From assembly GCF_024741135.1 (NCBI RefSeq), contig NZ_JANSUY010000002.1, positions 62,001 through 126,000 on the forward strand: a stretch of 64,000 nt of DNA. Direction: 5' to 3'. Made by a program: the position numbers and the translations under genes. Every line of letters begins with the position of its first letter. Positions within the stretch are counted from its first letter, which is position 1. The stretch is from Aquiflexum gelatinilyticum (GTDB taxonomy: Bacteria > Bacteroidota > Bacteroidia > Cytophagales > Cyclobacteriaceae). This document shows, piece by piece, positions 51,209 to 60,085 of the stretch. The notes beneath the pieces are model-generated. The model did not search any database, was not told where the DNA came from, and saw only the letters and a program-made list of their open reading frames with translations.

Positions 51209-52117
51209 ATGCTTAATTTATTGAAATTTTTGATGTTATTTTTTCTCATAGCCCCATTGGGATTGAGAGCACAAAAAATCGACCAAAGCAAATTGCTCAA
51301 TGACATTGAATACCTTTCTTCCGATGAACTCGGTGGGAGAAAACCACTCTCAGAGGGCAGTTTGAAAGCCAGGAAGTACATTCAGGAGAGGTTCAGGGAA
51401 TTGGGACTGAAATCTCAGTATCCTGATTTTATCCAATATTTTGATTTTCAAAACAACAGAGAAGGCAAGCTTTATGAGAATGCTGCCAATATTGTTGGCT
51501 TCGTTGGAGGCAAAGAAACAGAGAAGCTAATTGTTATTATGGCCCATTATGACCATATTGGTAAGAATGGGGAACAAATATTCAACGGCGCCGATGACAA
51601 TGCCTCGGGAACAGGTGCTGTATTGGCATTAGCCGAGTACTTTTCCAAAAACCGACCTAACCACTCTATGTTATTTGTCGCTTTGGATGCTGAAGAAATG
51701 GGTCATCAGGGAGCAAAAGCTTTGGTGGATGATTTCCCTTTTCCAATTGAACAGACTGTTCTGAATATCAACATGGATATGATCAGCAGAAATGTTGACG
51801 GCGAAATATATGCTGTAGGGACTTACCATTATCCCCAACTGAAGCCTATAATAGAAAATGTTGCGGAAGGACGGTTTCCAAAATTATTATTTGGACATGA
51901 TGTTCCCGGTCAAAAAGCTGATTGGACCAATGCATCGGACCATTCCCAATTTCACAAAAACAGGATCCCTTTCATTTACTTTGGTGTAGAAGACCATGAA
52001 GATTATCACAAAGTGACTGATACATTTGAAAGGATTCAGCCGGAATTTTATATTGGAACAGTTGAATTGATTTTGGATATTATCATTGCTTTTGACCGAA
52101 ACTTGAATAAAGAATAA
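51209..52117 (+). CDS. M28-family aminopeptidase, secreted, 302 aa
   Basis: Signal peptide at about 1-22 (FLMLFFLIAPLGLRAQ). Zinc ligands: IVIMAHYDHIGK (His/Asp), NGADDNASGTGAVLAL (bridging Asp), LDAEEMGHQGA (catalytic and binding Glu), NMDMISRN (Asp) and SDHSQFHKN (His). The full co-catalytic set of a di-zinc aminopeptidase is present. The ClC channel gene follows closely on the same strand. Confidence 0.9.
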   Translation: MLNLLKFLMLFFLIAPLGLRAQKIDQSKLLNDIEYLSSDELGGRKPLSEGSLKARKYIQERFRELGLKSQYPDFIQYFDFQNNREGKLYENAANIVGFVGGKETEKLIVIMAHYDHIGKNGEQIFNGADDNASGTGAVLALAEYFSKNRPNHSMLFVALDAEEMGHQGAKALVDDFPFPIEQTVLNINMDMISRNVDGEIYAVGTYHYPQLKPIIENVAEGRFPKLLFGHDVPGQKADWTNASDHSQFHKNRIPFIYFGVEDHEDYHKVTDTFERIQPEFYIGTVELILDIIIAFDRNLNKE

Positions 52118-52157
52118 AATGAAATGGATACATTTAATTGAAAATCAATAGATAGGA

Positions 52158-53936
52158 TTGGCAAAAACTGATTACATAACACGATTTTTAATTTGGAGGA
52201 TCCGCCACCTCAGTACAAAAAACTTTGTTTTAATCGTAAGTGGGGTAATCGGCATAGTTTCCGGCGTGGCTGCAGTGATTCTCAAAGGCTTGGTACATGC
52301 AATACAGCACTTTCTCACCAACAGTTTTTATGAGGAATATGCCAATTTTTTCTATATCGTTTATCCTATCATCGGAATTTCTCTTGCTTACCTCATAGGC
52401 ACCTACGTCCTCAAAGACAAGGGTGGGCATGGAATCCCCGATATCCTGCATATCATTTCCAAAAAAGGAAGTTTAATCCCGAGGGTCAAAATGTACAGCC
52501 GGGTAATTACTTCTGCACTGACGGTTGGGTTTGGAGGTTCAGTGGGACTGGAAGCGCCAATCGTTGTTACGGGATCTGCAATTGGTTCAAATATTGGAGT
52601 ATTGATGCACCTAAATGCCAAAAAAAGAACCCTTTTGATTGGATGTGGCGCAGCCGGAGCGATATCCGCAATCTTCGGGGCTCCTATCGGTGCGGTAATA
52701 TTTGCAATTGAAGTTATACTTATGGAAGTAAGTATCGGCAGCTTTATTCCCCTATTGATAGCTTCGGTTACCGGAGCTCTCACCTCAATTCTTTTACAGG
52801 GTAATGAGAGTATGTTCAACTTTTCGATATCCGAAGAATTTGTGGCCTCTCATGTACCATATTACTTTGGCTTGGCTGTTTTTACCGGTTTTGTTTCGTT
52901 ATACTTTAGTAGGACCATCTTAAGTACAGAGGGATATTTGGATAAATTCGATGAACCATTTTTAAAACTTCTCTATGGCGGAGCATTTTTGGGGCTGATC
53001 CTATTTATTTTCCCTCCTATTTATGGGGAAGGATATGATACCCTCAATCATCTTGTCTCCGGCCAGCCCAATAATATCCTTTCGAAGAGTCCATTTTTCT
53101 CAGAAATTGATAATCCATATTTTATTATTCTCTTCTTATCAATGATCATTTTGATCAAGCCCATTGCATCTGCCATCACAATCGGTACAGGAGGAAGTGG
53201 TGGTGTTTTTGCTCCTTCTTTGTTTGTAGGTGGAATTGCAGGTTTTCTATTCGCTTATTCTGCCAACCTTTTGAACCTGCCGATTGAACTTCCATTGGCT
53301 TCATTTACATTGGTCGGCATGTGTGCGGTGATGAGCGGGGTGCAGCACTCTCCGCTTTCGGCTATATTTTTGATCGCAGAGTTGACAGGTGGGTATGAAC
53401 TTTTGATTCCGTTGATGCTTGTTTCCTCCATTTCTTTTGTCACTACCACCTACTTTGACAAGGATTCACTTTACAAAAAGCAACTGATCGCAAAAGGTAC
53501 CTTTCTTCCTTCCACCAAGGATGAGGAGGTACTGGAACTCATGGACATTAAAAAAATAATGGAAAATGATCTGTTGCCTGTTTCGCCGGAAGCAAGTCTT
53601 GGTGACCTATGCGAATTGGTAAAACTTTCGAGAAGAAACATTTTTCCAGTAGTGAATGAGTACGGCGACCTGAATGGAATAGTGACTTTGGATGATATCA
53701 GGGAGCTTATGTTTGACTCAGAAAGTCAGAAAACGCTGAAGGTCAAGCAACTGATGCATTCTCCCCCTGAAGTGATAAACAGTAACGAAAATATGCAAAA
53801 TGTAATGGATAAGTTCGAAAAATCAGGAGCCTGGAACCTCCCTGTTACAGACTCGGGCAAATACATCGGATTTATCTCCAAAGCAAGAATTTTTCATGCC
53901 TATAGAAAGAAATTGATCCGCCAAAATCAAGAATGA
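52158..53936 (+). CDS. ClC chloride channel/transporter with CBS domains, 592 aa
   Basis: About ten or more membrane segments over residues 25-440. The selectivity and gating motifs are GGSVGLEAPIV (gating Glu retained; the family G is A here) and TGGSGGVFAPSLFVGG. Two CBS domains (about 465-590, for example FPVVNEYGDLNGIVTLDDI) form the cytosolic regulator. It could be a channel or an H+/Cl- exchanger. The frame opens at TTG 52158; see findings for an in-frame TAG just upstream. Confidence 0.9.
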   Translation: MAKTDYITRFLIWRIRHLSTKNFVLIVSGVIGIVSGVAAVILKGLVHAIQHFLTNSFYEEYANFFYIVYPIIGISLAYLIGTYVLKDKGGHGIPDILHIISKKGSLIPRVKMYSRVITSALTVGFGGSVGLEAPIVVTGSAIGSNIGVLMHLNAKKRTLLIGCGAAGAISAIFGAPIGAVIFAIEVILMEVSIGSFIPLLIASVTGALTSILLQGNESMFNFSISEEFVASHVPYYFGLAVFTGFVSLYFSRTILSTEGYLDKFDEPFLKLLYGGAFLGLILFIFPPIYGEGYDTLNHLVSGQPNNILSKSPFFSEIDNPYFIILFLSMIILIKPIASAITIGTGGSGGVFAPSLFVGGIAGFLFAYSANLLNLPIELPLASFTLVGMCAVMSGVQHSPLSAIFLIAELTGGYELLIPLMLVSSISFVTTTYFDKDSLYKKQLIAKGTFLPSTKDEEVLELMDIKKIMENDLLPVSPEASLGDLCELVKLSRRNIFPVVNEYGDLNGIVTLDDIRELMFDSESQKTLKVKQLMHSPPEVINSNENMQNVMDKFEKSGAWNLPVTDSGKYIGFISKARIFHAYRKKLIRQNQE

Positions 53937-54444
53937 TCGGGATTACTTTCGCTATTTTTTTACCTGATTATCAACCCCAAAAAAATACAATGATTTTGTA
54001 AATTTCTCATTTACAGTGAATTATCCACAAAATCATGTAAAAGTGAAAGGAGTTAATTCATTGATTTTCAATGGGTTATACTAGTTTTTTCGAGTATTGT
54101 GGAAAAGTATTCGAAAATGTGGATAAAAAAGCCTTGCATTTTCAGATATGTCTTTACATGCTGATTTCGAAGTTTTTGAAGATTTTACTGTAGAATTGGC
54201 GGTGACTTTTCCGATGAATCCGGCTATCCCAAAACTGAAATTATCAAAAAATATTGCCAACACTTGTCAACAAAAAAGTTATGACAAAATACTAAAAATT
54301 CATTTTGAAATTTTCTGTTTGGATAATCAAGAAATTTATAAAAAATATACAAATTTAACATGCTGAATACAATTCTTAATGTAGAATTGGAATGACATTC
54401 AAAGTAAAAATTTTTGCAGAAGGCAATAAACCAAAAAGGCAAAA
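53937..54444. other. AT-rich region with DnaA-box cluster, candidate oriC or DnaA site
   Basis: Perfect DnaA boxes TTATCCACA lie at 54021-54029 (+) and 54118-54126 (minus). One-mismatch boxes are TTTTCCACA at 54098-54106 (minus) and TTATCCAAA at 54318-54326 (minus). Weaker 7/9 matches lie at 53968 and 54264. The ~500-base region lies between convergent genes and is very AT-rich, as unwinding elements are. dnaA itself is not in the window. Two small frames inside (72 aa at 54148 and others on the minus strand) do not look coding. Confidence 0.45.
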
Positions 54445-54474
54445 AAATAGCTGCTCCTTTCGAAGCAGCTATTT
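54445..54474 (-). terminator. Terminator of kynU-kmo
   Basis: AAATAGCTGCT pairs with AGCAGCTATTT around an 8-base loop, followed on the minus strand by seven T. The kmo stop is 3 bases before. Confidence 0.85.
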
Positions 54475-54477
54475 CTT

Positions 54478-55833
54478 TTATACAGCTTTCGCTTTGTCCA
54501 TTTGGTAAAGGATATCTTCGTAATCCAATTTATCCCAATTTTGGGAAATCAATGGGCTTGACATGACCTTGTCCATGATTTTTTCCTGTAGCTTCCCTTG
54601 AGCATATGCCTCTGAGTAGGGCATATTGGAAAAAGTCACCATGGTGTAGAGCGGAATCCAATCCTTAGGATACAGGCTATGCAGTTTGGCTTCGATTTTT
54701 TTTCTGATCAGGAATTTCGGATCAGACACCTCATTTCTCATTTCCTCGAAATTTTCCATCGCAAGCTGACAAATCGCATCAGTGTCCTTTTTTCTCTTTT
54801 TCTGGAATTTGGCAAATACCAACTCCCATGCATTGGTCCCGAACTTTTCCACCAACTCATCCAAAATGAAGCAATCCTCAAATCCACAATTCATCCCTTG
54901 ACCATAAAAAGGAACCATGGCATGGGAAGCGTCCCCGATCAAAAGAGCGCTTTTGAGCATCCAAGGATAGCATTCAATGTTGATGAGGGCGGAAGTAGGG
55001 TTTTTGAAATATTCTTCTTTCAGATTAGGCATAATCTTATACGCATCATCAAAGTAGGTTTCAAAAATGCTTGTCACATCTTTTTCATCCCTGATATTTT
55101 CAAAACAGACACGCTCGCCGTCAAAAGGCAAAAATAGTGTACAGGTAAATGATTTATTGGGATTTGGAAGGGCTATCAGCATAAAACTGCCTCTAGGCCA
55201 AATATGGAGGGCGTTGGGATCCATCGCAAATTCACCATCCTCCGTGGGAGGAATGCTGAGTTCCTTGTAGCCGTGGGTGATATATTCTTGTTTGTAATTG
55301 AAGCGGACTTGCTTCAGCATAGCATTTCGGAGGGCCGAATATGCGCCATCTGAACCGATGATTACATTGGAAAAGATTTTTTCTTGACTTCCATTTGCAT
55401 CAGTTATGGTCAATTCATTGGTCCTCAAATCCACATCCTCCACCTTATGTCCAAAAAACATATTGACTCCAAGTTTTTCGGCTTCGTCTACCAGCAATTG
55501 ATTGAATCTGCCACGGGAAATAGAATAAATGGCTTGCCCCTCTTTTCCATAGGGAATGAAACTGGTTTTTCCGTGTTCATCATGGATCTTGCGTCCATAC
55601 ATGGGGATAGTCAAAGTCAACACCTTTTCCTTTAAGCCTGCTTTTTCAAGGGCATTCCATCCCCTGTCGCTCAGTGCCATATTGATGGATCTGCCTTCTT
55701 CTTGGTATTGACCTTTACGGTTGTCGGGTCTTTTCTCGTAAACGTTTACGTCAAGACCTCTTTTTTTCATATATATGCTCAACAATGATCCGATAAGTCC
55801 GGAACCAAGGATGCTGATTTCATTTTTTTTCAT
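54478..55833 (-). CDS. kmo: Kynurenine 3-monooxygenase
   Basis: Hydroxylates L-kynurenine to 3-hydroxykynurenine with NADPH and O2. The start is set at MKKNEISILGSGLIGSLLS (55833), which puts the FAD GxGxxG at residues 10-15; the longer reading to 55911 would overlap kynU. VYEKRPDNRKGQYQEEGRSINMALSDRGW and LLIGDASHAMVPFYGQGMNCGF are the family FAD motifs. Length 451 aa. It lies 25 bases after kynU, so they are one operon. Confidence 0.94.
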   Translation of the reverse strand: MKKNEISILGSGLIGSLLSIYMKKRGLDVNVYEKRPDNRKGQYQEEGRSINMALSDRGWNALEKAGLKEKVLTLTIPMYGRKIHDEHGKTSFIPYGKEGQAIYSISRGRFNQLLVDEAEKLGVNMFFGHKVEDVDLRTNELTITDANGSQEKIFSNVIIGSDGAYSALRNAMLKQVRFNYKQEYITHGYKELSIPPTEDGEFAMDPNALHIWPRGSFMLIALPNPNKSFTCTLFLPFDGERVCFENIRDEKDVTSIFETYFDDAYKIMPNLKEEYFKNPTSALINIECYPWMLKSALLIGDASHAMVPFYGQGMNCGFEDCFILDELVEKFGTNAWELVFAKFQKKRKKDTDAICQLAMENFEEMRNEVSDPKFLIRKKIEAKLHSLYPKDWIPLYTMVTFSNMPYSEAYAQGKLQEKIMDKVMSSPLISQNWDKLDYEDILYQMDKAKAV

Positions 55834-55858
55834 GGTTTGAGAGTAACTGATTGCCCGA

Positions 55859-57145
55859 TCAGGCAAATTTGTGAAGGGATTGTTCCAGGATTTTTGCAAA
55901 TTGATAAACATCCATGAAACTGTTATATAACGGTGTGGGTGCGATTCTGATTACGTTTGGATGTCTCCAGTCCCCTACTATTGCATTTTGGTAAAGCTCA
56001 TCAAAGACAGCTTTTCCGCCTTTTTTGACTAGCAAAGATAATTGACAGCCTCTTTCGTTGGTATTTTTAGGGGTAATTATTTCAATAACGCCCCGTTCCC
56101 CGTTTATTTCTTGGAGTAAAAACTCCAAATAACCTGTCAAAAGTTCACTTTTTTGCCTCAGTCTATCCATGCCTGCTTCCTGAAAGATATCCAAGGATGC
56201 CTGATGTGCAGCCAAAGCGATTACATTAGAATTGGCCAATTGCCATCCGTCTGCACCAAACATCGGCTTAAAACCTTTTTCCATCTTAAACCGCTCTCCC
56301 TCATCATGTCCCCACCAACCAGCAAATCTCGGTAAGTCGGGACTTTCGGCATGGCGCTCATGTACAAAAATACCCGAGATGTTGCCGGGTCCTGAATTCA
56401 TGTATTTGTAGCTGCACCAAGTAGCGAAATCCACTCCCCAATCATGCAATTGAAGAGGAACATTTCCAGCTGCATGGGCAAGGTCAAAACCCACTTTTGC
56501 TCCTGCTACATGTCCCGCGGCAGTGATCGCCTCCATGTCAAACACTTGCCCGGTATAATATTGCAAACCTCCCATCATGACCAAGGCAAGTTGGCTCTGA
56601 TTTTCTGAAATGGTTTTAAGAATGTCTTCAGTCCTCAGCGTATATTCCCCCTCCCTTGGCTTCAATTCGATAATTGTCTGATCGGGATCCAAGTCATGAA
56701 ACTTTACCTGAGTCTCGAGCATGTACATGTCTGAGGGGAAGGCACCTGCTTCAGTAATGATCTTAAAGCGATCTTTGGTGGGCTGGTAAAAGGACACCAT
56801 CAAAAAATGAAGGTTAGAACTTAGGTTATTCATTGCCACCACCTCATGTTCATGGGCGCCGACTATTTCGGCCAAAGCCGGTTTGGATTTTTTGCGGACA
56901 TGATACCATGCGTCTTCTCCATGAAAATGTCCGTCAACTGCCAGATTGGCCCAGTTATCCAACTCCTTTTGGATGTATTCTTTTGTAGTTTTGGGTTGTA
57001 GCCCAAGGGAATTGCCACAAAAATAAATCGCTTCCTTCCCATCTACCTTGGGAAAATAGAACCTTTCCCGGAATCCTTTCATAGGATCCTGTTCATCCAT
57101 ATTTCTGGCAAAATCTTCTGAAAATCGGTAGTCTGTATTTTTCAT
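55859..57145 (-). CDS. kynU: Kynureninase
   Basis: Cleaves 3-hydroxykynurenine to 3-hydroxyanthranilate and alanine. Start MKNTDYRFSEDFARNMDEQD at 57145, the usual N-terminus, preferred over an extension to 57175. The PLP lysine is K247 (WCSYKYMNSGPG), with D221 (GFDLAHAAG) holding the ring. It forms an operon with kmo. The product goes to the dioxygenase encoded at 22071-22583, so the de novo NAD route is nearly complete in the window. Confidence 0.95.
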   Translation of the reverse strand: MKNTDYRFSEDFARNMDEQDPMKGFRERFYFPKVDGKEAIYFCGNSLGLQPKTTKEYIQKELDNWANLAVDGHFHGEDAWYHVRKKSKPALAEIVGAHEHEVVAMNNLSSNLHFLMVSFYQPTKDRFKIITEAGAFPSDMYMLETQVKFHDLDPDQTIIELKPREGEYTLRTEDILKTISENQSQLALVMMGGLQYYTGQVFDMEAITAAGHVAGAKVGFDLAHAAGNVPLQLHDWGVDFATWCSYKYMNSGPGNISGIFVHERHAESPDLPRFAGWWGHDEGERFKMEKGFKPMFGADGWQLANSNVIALAAHQASLDIFQEAGMDRLRQKSELLTGYLEFLLQEINGERGVIEIITPKNTNERGCQLSLLVKKGGKAVFDELYQNAIVGDWRHPNVIRIAPTPLYNSFMDVYQFAKILEQSLHKFA

Positions 57146-57305
57146 TTTTAGTAATGGAAAGAAGGGTGTTGGCAAAGACTAAACCACCATCAAGGCAATA
57201 GGTTTGTCTCCATCATCAAAATTACCATGTTTCTGTTTTGAAAAAAACCGATTTGATTTCGGCGGTTGTTTCTGAATCTGTATTTTGCACAAAAATAGAT
57301 ATCCC

Positions 57306-57686
57306 ATGTCCAAAGAAATCATCTTCTCAAGTGATGCCCCTGCGCCTATCGGGCCCTATAGCCAAGCTGTTAAAACCGGAAATACGCTTTATCTGTCAGG
57401 TCAGATTGCCTTGGATCCTGTCACCGGTGAGTTGATCAATGAAAATATTACCGAAGAAACCCACGCCGTCATGAAAAATATGGATGCTGTGCTGAGAGCT
57501 GGAGGTTTTACCTTTGCCGATGTGGTCAAGTGTACCATCTTCATAAGGGATATGGGTCAGTTTGCGACAATCAATGAAGCATACGGGCAGTATTTCAAAA
57601 CCAATCCGCCTGCAAGGGAAACCGTCGAAGTCAGCAAACTTCCGAAGAATGTCAATGTGGAAATTTCCTGTATTGCAGTAAAATAG
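57306..57686 (+). CDS. ridA: RidA/YjgF-family enamine/imine deaminase
   Basis: Start MSKEIIFSSDAPAPIGPYSQA at 57306 (126 aa). GNTLYLSGQIALDPVTGEL, VVKCTIFIRDMGQFATINEAY and PPARETVEVSKLPKNVNVEISCIA carry the RidA trimer active site, including the arginine (ARETV) and glutamate. Hydrolyses 2-aminoacrylate and related imines. It diverges from kynU; some relatives are 2-aminomuconate deaminases of tryptophan catabolism, so a pathway link is possible. Confidence 0.9.
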   Translation: MSKEIIFSSDAPAPIGPYSQAVKTGNTLYLSGQIALDPVTGELINENITEETHAVMKNMDAVLRAGGFTFADVVKCTIFIRDMGQFATINEAYGQYFKTNPPARETVEVSKLPKNVNVEISCIAVK

Positions 57687-57777
57687 AAAATCAGAGTTCT
57701 ACAGGCATCAATCGGTACCTTACTTTAAAGCGGAGTCCGGCGCAATAACTTTTTTGGTAAGCTAGAGTTAAAATCCA

Positions 57778-58263
57778 ATGAATCCATTTCCAAACCATAG
57801 CGAAGTGCTCGTATCTGCATTGTCCAAAAAGGAAGTGGAACAGCGGCTAGAAAAGGTAACCCTGGATGTCAACTTTTTGGATTATGAAGAAAGGCTTCAA
57901 AAAGGATTTCAATTCAACGGAAAAGTGGAAAAAGAATCATTCAGACTTTCCTTGGTAGTCAATAAGCCAGATAGTTTTTTACCATTGATTTTGGGCAAAA
58001 TCGAGGCTACACCAAAAGGATGCATCTTGTTTCTCCAATACCGCCTTTTTCCGAGTTCAGCATTTTTTCTTGGATTTTGGACTGTGGTTACCTTGACATT
58101 GGCAGTGTTTTTTGGCTTTGTTACACAAAAACCAATCTATGCAGGATTGAGTATCCTGGCCTGTATAGGGAATTATTACTTTGCCTGGATTTATTTCAAA
58201 AGGAAAATCAAGCTCTCCAAGGGAATTTTCCATGAAATCCTCAATCTCAAAGTGATGGATTAA
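57778..58263 (+). CDS. Hypothetical two-TM membrane protein, 161 aa
   Basis: A soluble N-terminal ~95 residues (beta-rich, SKKEVEQRLEKVTLDVNFLD) followed by two adjacent membrane segments (AFFLGFWTVVTLTLAVFFGFV and YAGLSILACIGNYYFAWIYF). No known motif. The gap back to ridA is 91 bases. Confidence 0.65.
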   Translation: MNPFPNHSEVLVSALSKKEVEQRLEKVTLDVNFLDYEERLQKGFQFNGKVEKESFRLSLVVNKPDSFLPLILGKIEATPKGCILFLQYRLFPSSAFFLGFWTVVTLTLAVFFGFVTQKPIYAGLSILACIGNYYFAWIYFKRKIKLSKGIFHEILNLKVMD

Positions 58264-58338
58264 TTCCCCTATCCTTATGTATTATTCGGATCAGGTAGTA
58301 ATTTAGCGCATCAAAAGAATAACCAAATAACTCAAAAT

Positions 58339-59739
58339 ATGAGCATCAGGATAGAAAAAGATACCATGGGACCTGTTGAGGTTCCTGCTGACAAATATTG
58401 GGGAGCGCAGACCCAAAGGTCTATCAACAATTTTAAAATTGGCGGCGAAAAAAACAGGATGCCTATCGAAATCATCAGGGCATTTGCCATCCTCAAAAAA
58501 TCGGCTGCCATCGCCAATGCCGAGCTCGGAGTATTGACTCAGGACAAAGCAGATATCATTGCCAAGGTCTGCGATGAGATATTGACAGGGCAGCATGATG
58601 ATCAGTTTCCTCTTGTGATCTGGCAGACGGGATCTGGGACACAATCCAACATGAATGCCAACGAAGTCATTGCCTACAGGGCTCATGTACTTTTGGGAGG
58701 TTCATTGGAAGATGCCAAAAAGAAAATTCACCCCAACGATGATGTGAACAAATCACAGTCTTCGAACGATACTTTCCCCACCGCCATGCACATTGCGGCC
58801 TACAAGATGGTAGTGGAAACCACCATTCCTGGCGTGGAATTACTCAGAAATACACTGAAGTCCAAATCAGAGGAATTTATGGGTGTGGTAAAGATCGGAA
58901 GAACACACTTCATGGATGCCACGCCGCTTACTTTGGGACAGGAGTTTTCGGGCTATGTCGCCCAACTTGAACATGGCCTCAAAGCCTTGAGAAATACCTT
59001 GTCACACCTTTCAGAACTTGCCCTTGGTGGAACTGCAGTCGGTACCGGATTGAATACCCCTGCAGGGTATTCTGAATTGGTGGCTGCCAAAATCGCCCAA
59101 TTCTCCGGTCAGCCTTTGGTCACTGCACCTAACAAATTTGAAGCGCTTGCAGCGCACGACGGTATTGTAGAATCCCACGGCGCCTTGAAGCAATTGGCAG
59201 TAAGTCTGATGAAAATCGCCAATGACATCCGGATGCTTTCTTCAGGACCAAGATCCGGTATCGGTGAAATCCTGATCCCTGAAAATGAACCGGGTTCTTC
59301 CATTATGCCCGGCAAGGTCAATCCTACCCAAGTGGAGGCCATGACGATGGTTGCCGCACAGGTTATGGGCAACGACGTTGCTATTTCCATCGGCGGATCA
59401 AACGGACATTTTGAATTGAATGTATTCAAACCGATGATGATTGCCAACTTCCTCCAATCAGCCCGTTTGATAGGAGATGCATGCGTTTCCTTCAATGACA
59501 ACTGCGCCATTGGTATCGAGCCAAATACAGCATTTATCAAGAGACATCTGGAAAATTCCCTGATGTTGGTTACAGCATTAAATCCTTATATTGGCTATGA
59601 AAATGCTGCTGCTATTGCCAAGAAAGCGCACAAAGAAGGCACGAGCCTGCGAGAAGCTGCTTTGTCATTGGGTCTATTGACAAACGAACAGTTTGACGAA
59701 TGGGTGAAGCCGGAAGACATGATCGGCAGTCTTAAATAA
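58339..59739 (+). CDS. fumC: Class II fumarate hydratase
   Basis: Reversible hydration of fumarate to malate in the TCA cycle, iron-independent. [19 protein letters not shown] and [14 protein letters not shown] at the N-terminus, [10 protein letters not shown] and [12 protein letters not shown]-like text ([20 protein letters not shown]) mid-protein, and the lyase signature [13 protein letters not shown] (about residues 318-330) with its catalytic Ser. At 466 aa it is the standard length. Confidence 0.97.
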   Translation: MSIRIEKDTMGPVEVPADKYWGAQTQRSINNFKIGGEKNRMPIEIIRAFAILKKSAAIANAELGVLTQDKADIIAKVCDEILTGQHDDQFPLVIWQTGSGTQSNMNANEVIAYRAHVLLGGSLEDAKKKIHPNDDVNKSQSSNDTFPTAMHIAAYKMVVETTIPGVELLRNTLKSKSEEFMGVVKIGRTHFMDATPLTLGQEFSGYVAQLEHGLKALRNTLSHLSELALGGTAVGTGLNTPAGYSELVAAKIAQFSGQPLVTAPNKFEALAAHDGIVESHGALKQLAVSLMKIANDIRMLSSGPRSGIGEILIPENEPGSSIMPGKVNPTQVEAMTMVAAQVMGNDVAISIGGSNGHFELNVFKPMMIANFLQSARLIGDACVSFNDNCAIGIEPNTAFIKRHLENSLMLVTALNPYIGYENAAAIAKKAHKEGTSLREAALSLGLLTNEQFDEWVKPEDMIGSLK

Positions 59740-59759
59740 ACACAACAATTTTACCCCAT

Positions 59760-60080
59760 ATGAAAAAATCGAACCTTTTGATGACTACAGCGGCCACCTT
59801 GCTCCTGTTTTCCACCACCCCTACATTTGCTGAAAACAAAAGCAAGAAAGAACCCAAAGTTTTGACTGCCGAAGAGCAAGTAAAACTCGAGGAAATCGAA
59901 GCCCGGGTTCTTGAAATCCGCGATATGGAATTATCCAATCTTGAAAAAGCTGAAAAAGCTGAAATCAAAGCGGAACTGAAAAGCTTGGAAAAAGAAGCCA
60001 GAGCCCTCCGAGGTACTGGTCTTTACATTTCCACAGGGGCTTTGATTATTATTATTATCCTTTTGATTATCCTTCTTTAA
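59760..60080 (+). CDS. Small exported coiled-coil protein with hydrophobic tail, 106 aa
   Basis: Signal peptide SNLLMTTAATLLLFSTTPTFA, a charged coiled-coil middle (EEQVKLEEIEARVLEIRDME ... LEKAEKAEIKAELKSLEKEA), then a C-terminal anchor made almost only of Ile and Leu (TGALIIIIILLIILL). No known family recognised. Gap of 20 bases from fumC; convergent with the gene at 60086. It would sit in the inner membrane with the helix in the periplasm. Confidence 0.65.
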   Translation: MKKSNLLMTTAATLLLFSTTPTFAENKSKKEPKVLTAEEQVKLEEIEARVLEIRDMELSNLEKAEKAEIKAELKSLEKEARALRGTGLYISTGALIIIIILLIILL

Positions 60081-60085
60081 GACAA

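Noticed and set aside
54148-54366. 72-aa plus-strand frame in the DnaA-box region
   Set aside because: Very AT-rich, no conserved pattern, crosses DnaA-box-like sites. More likely non-coding.
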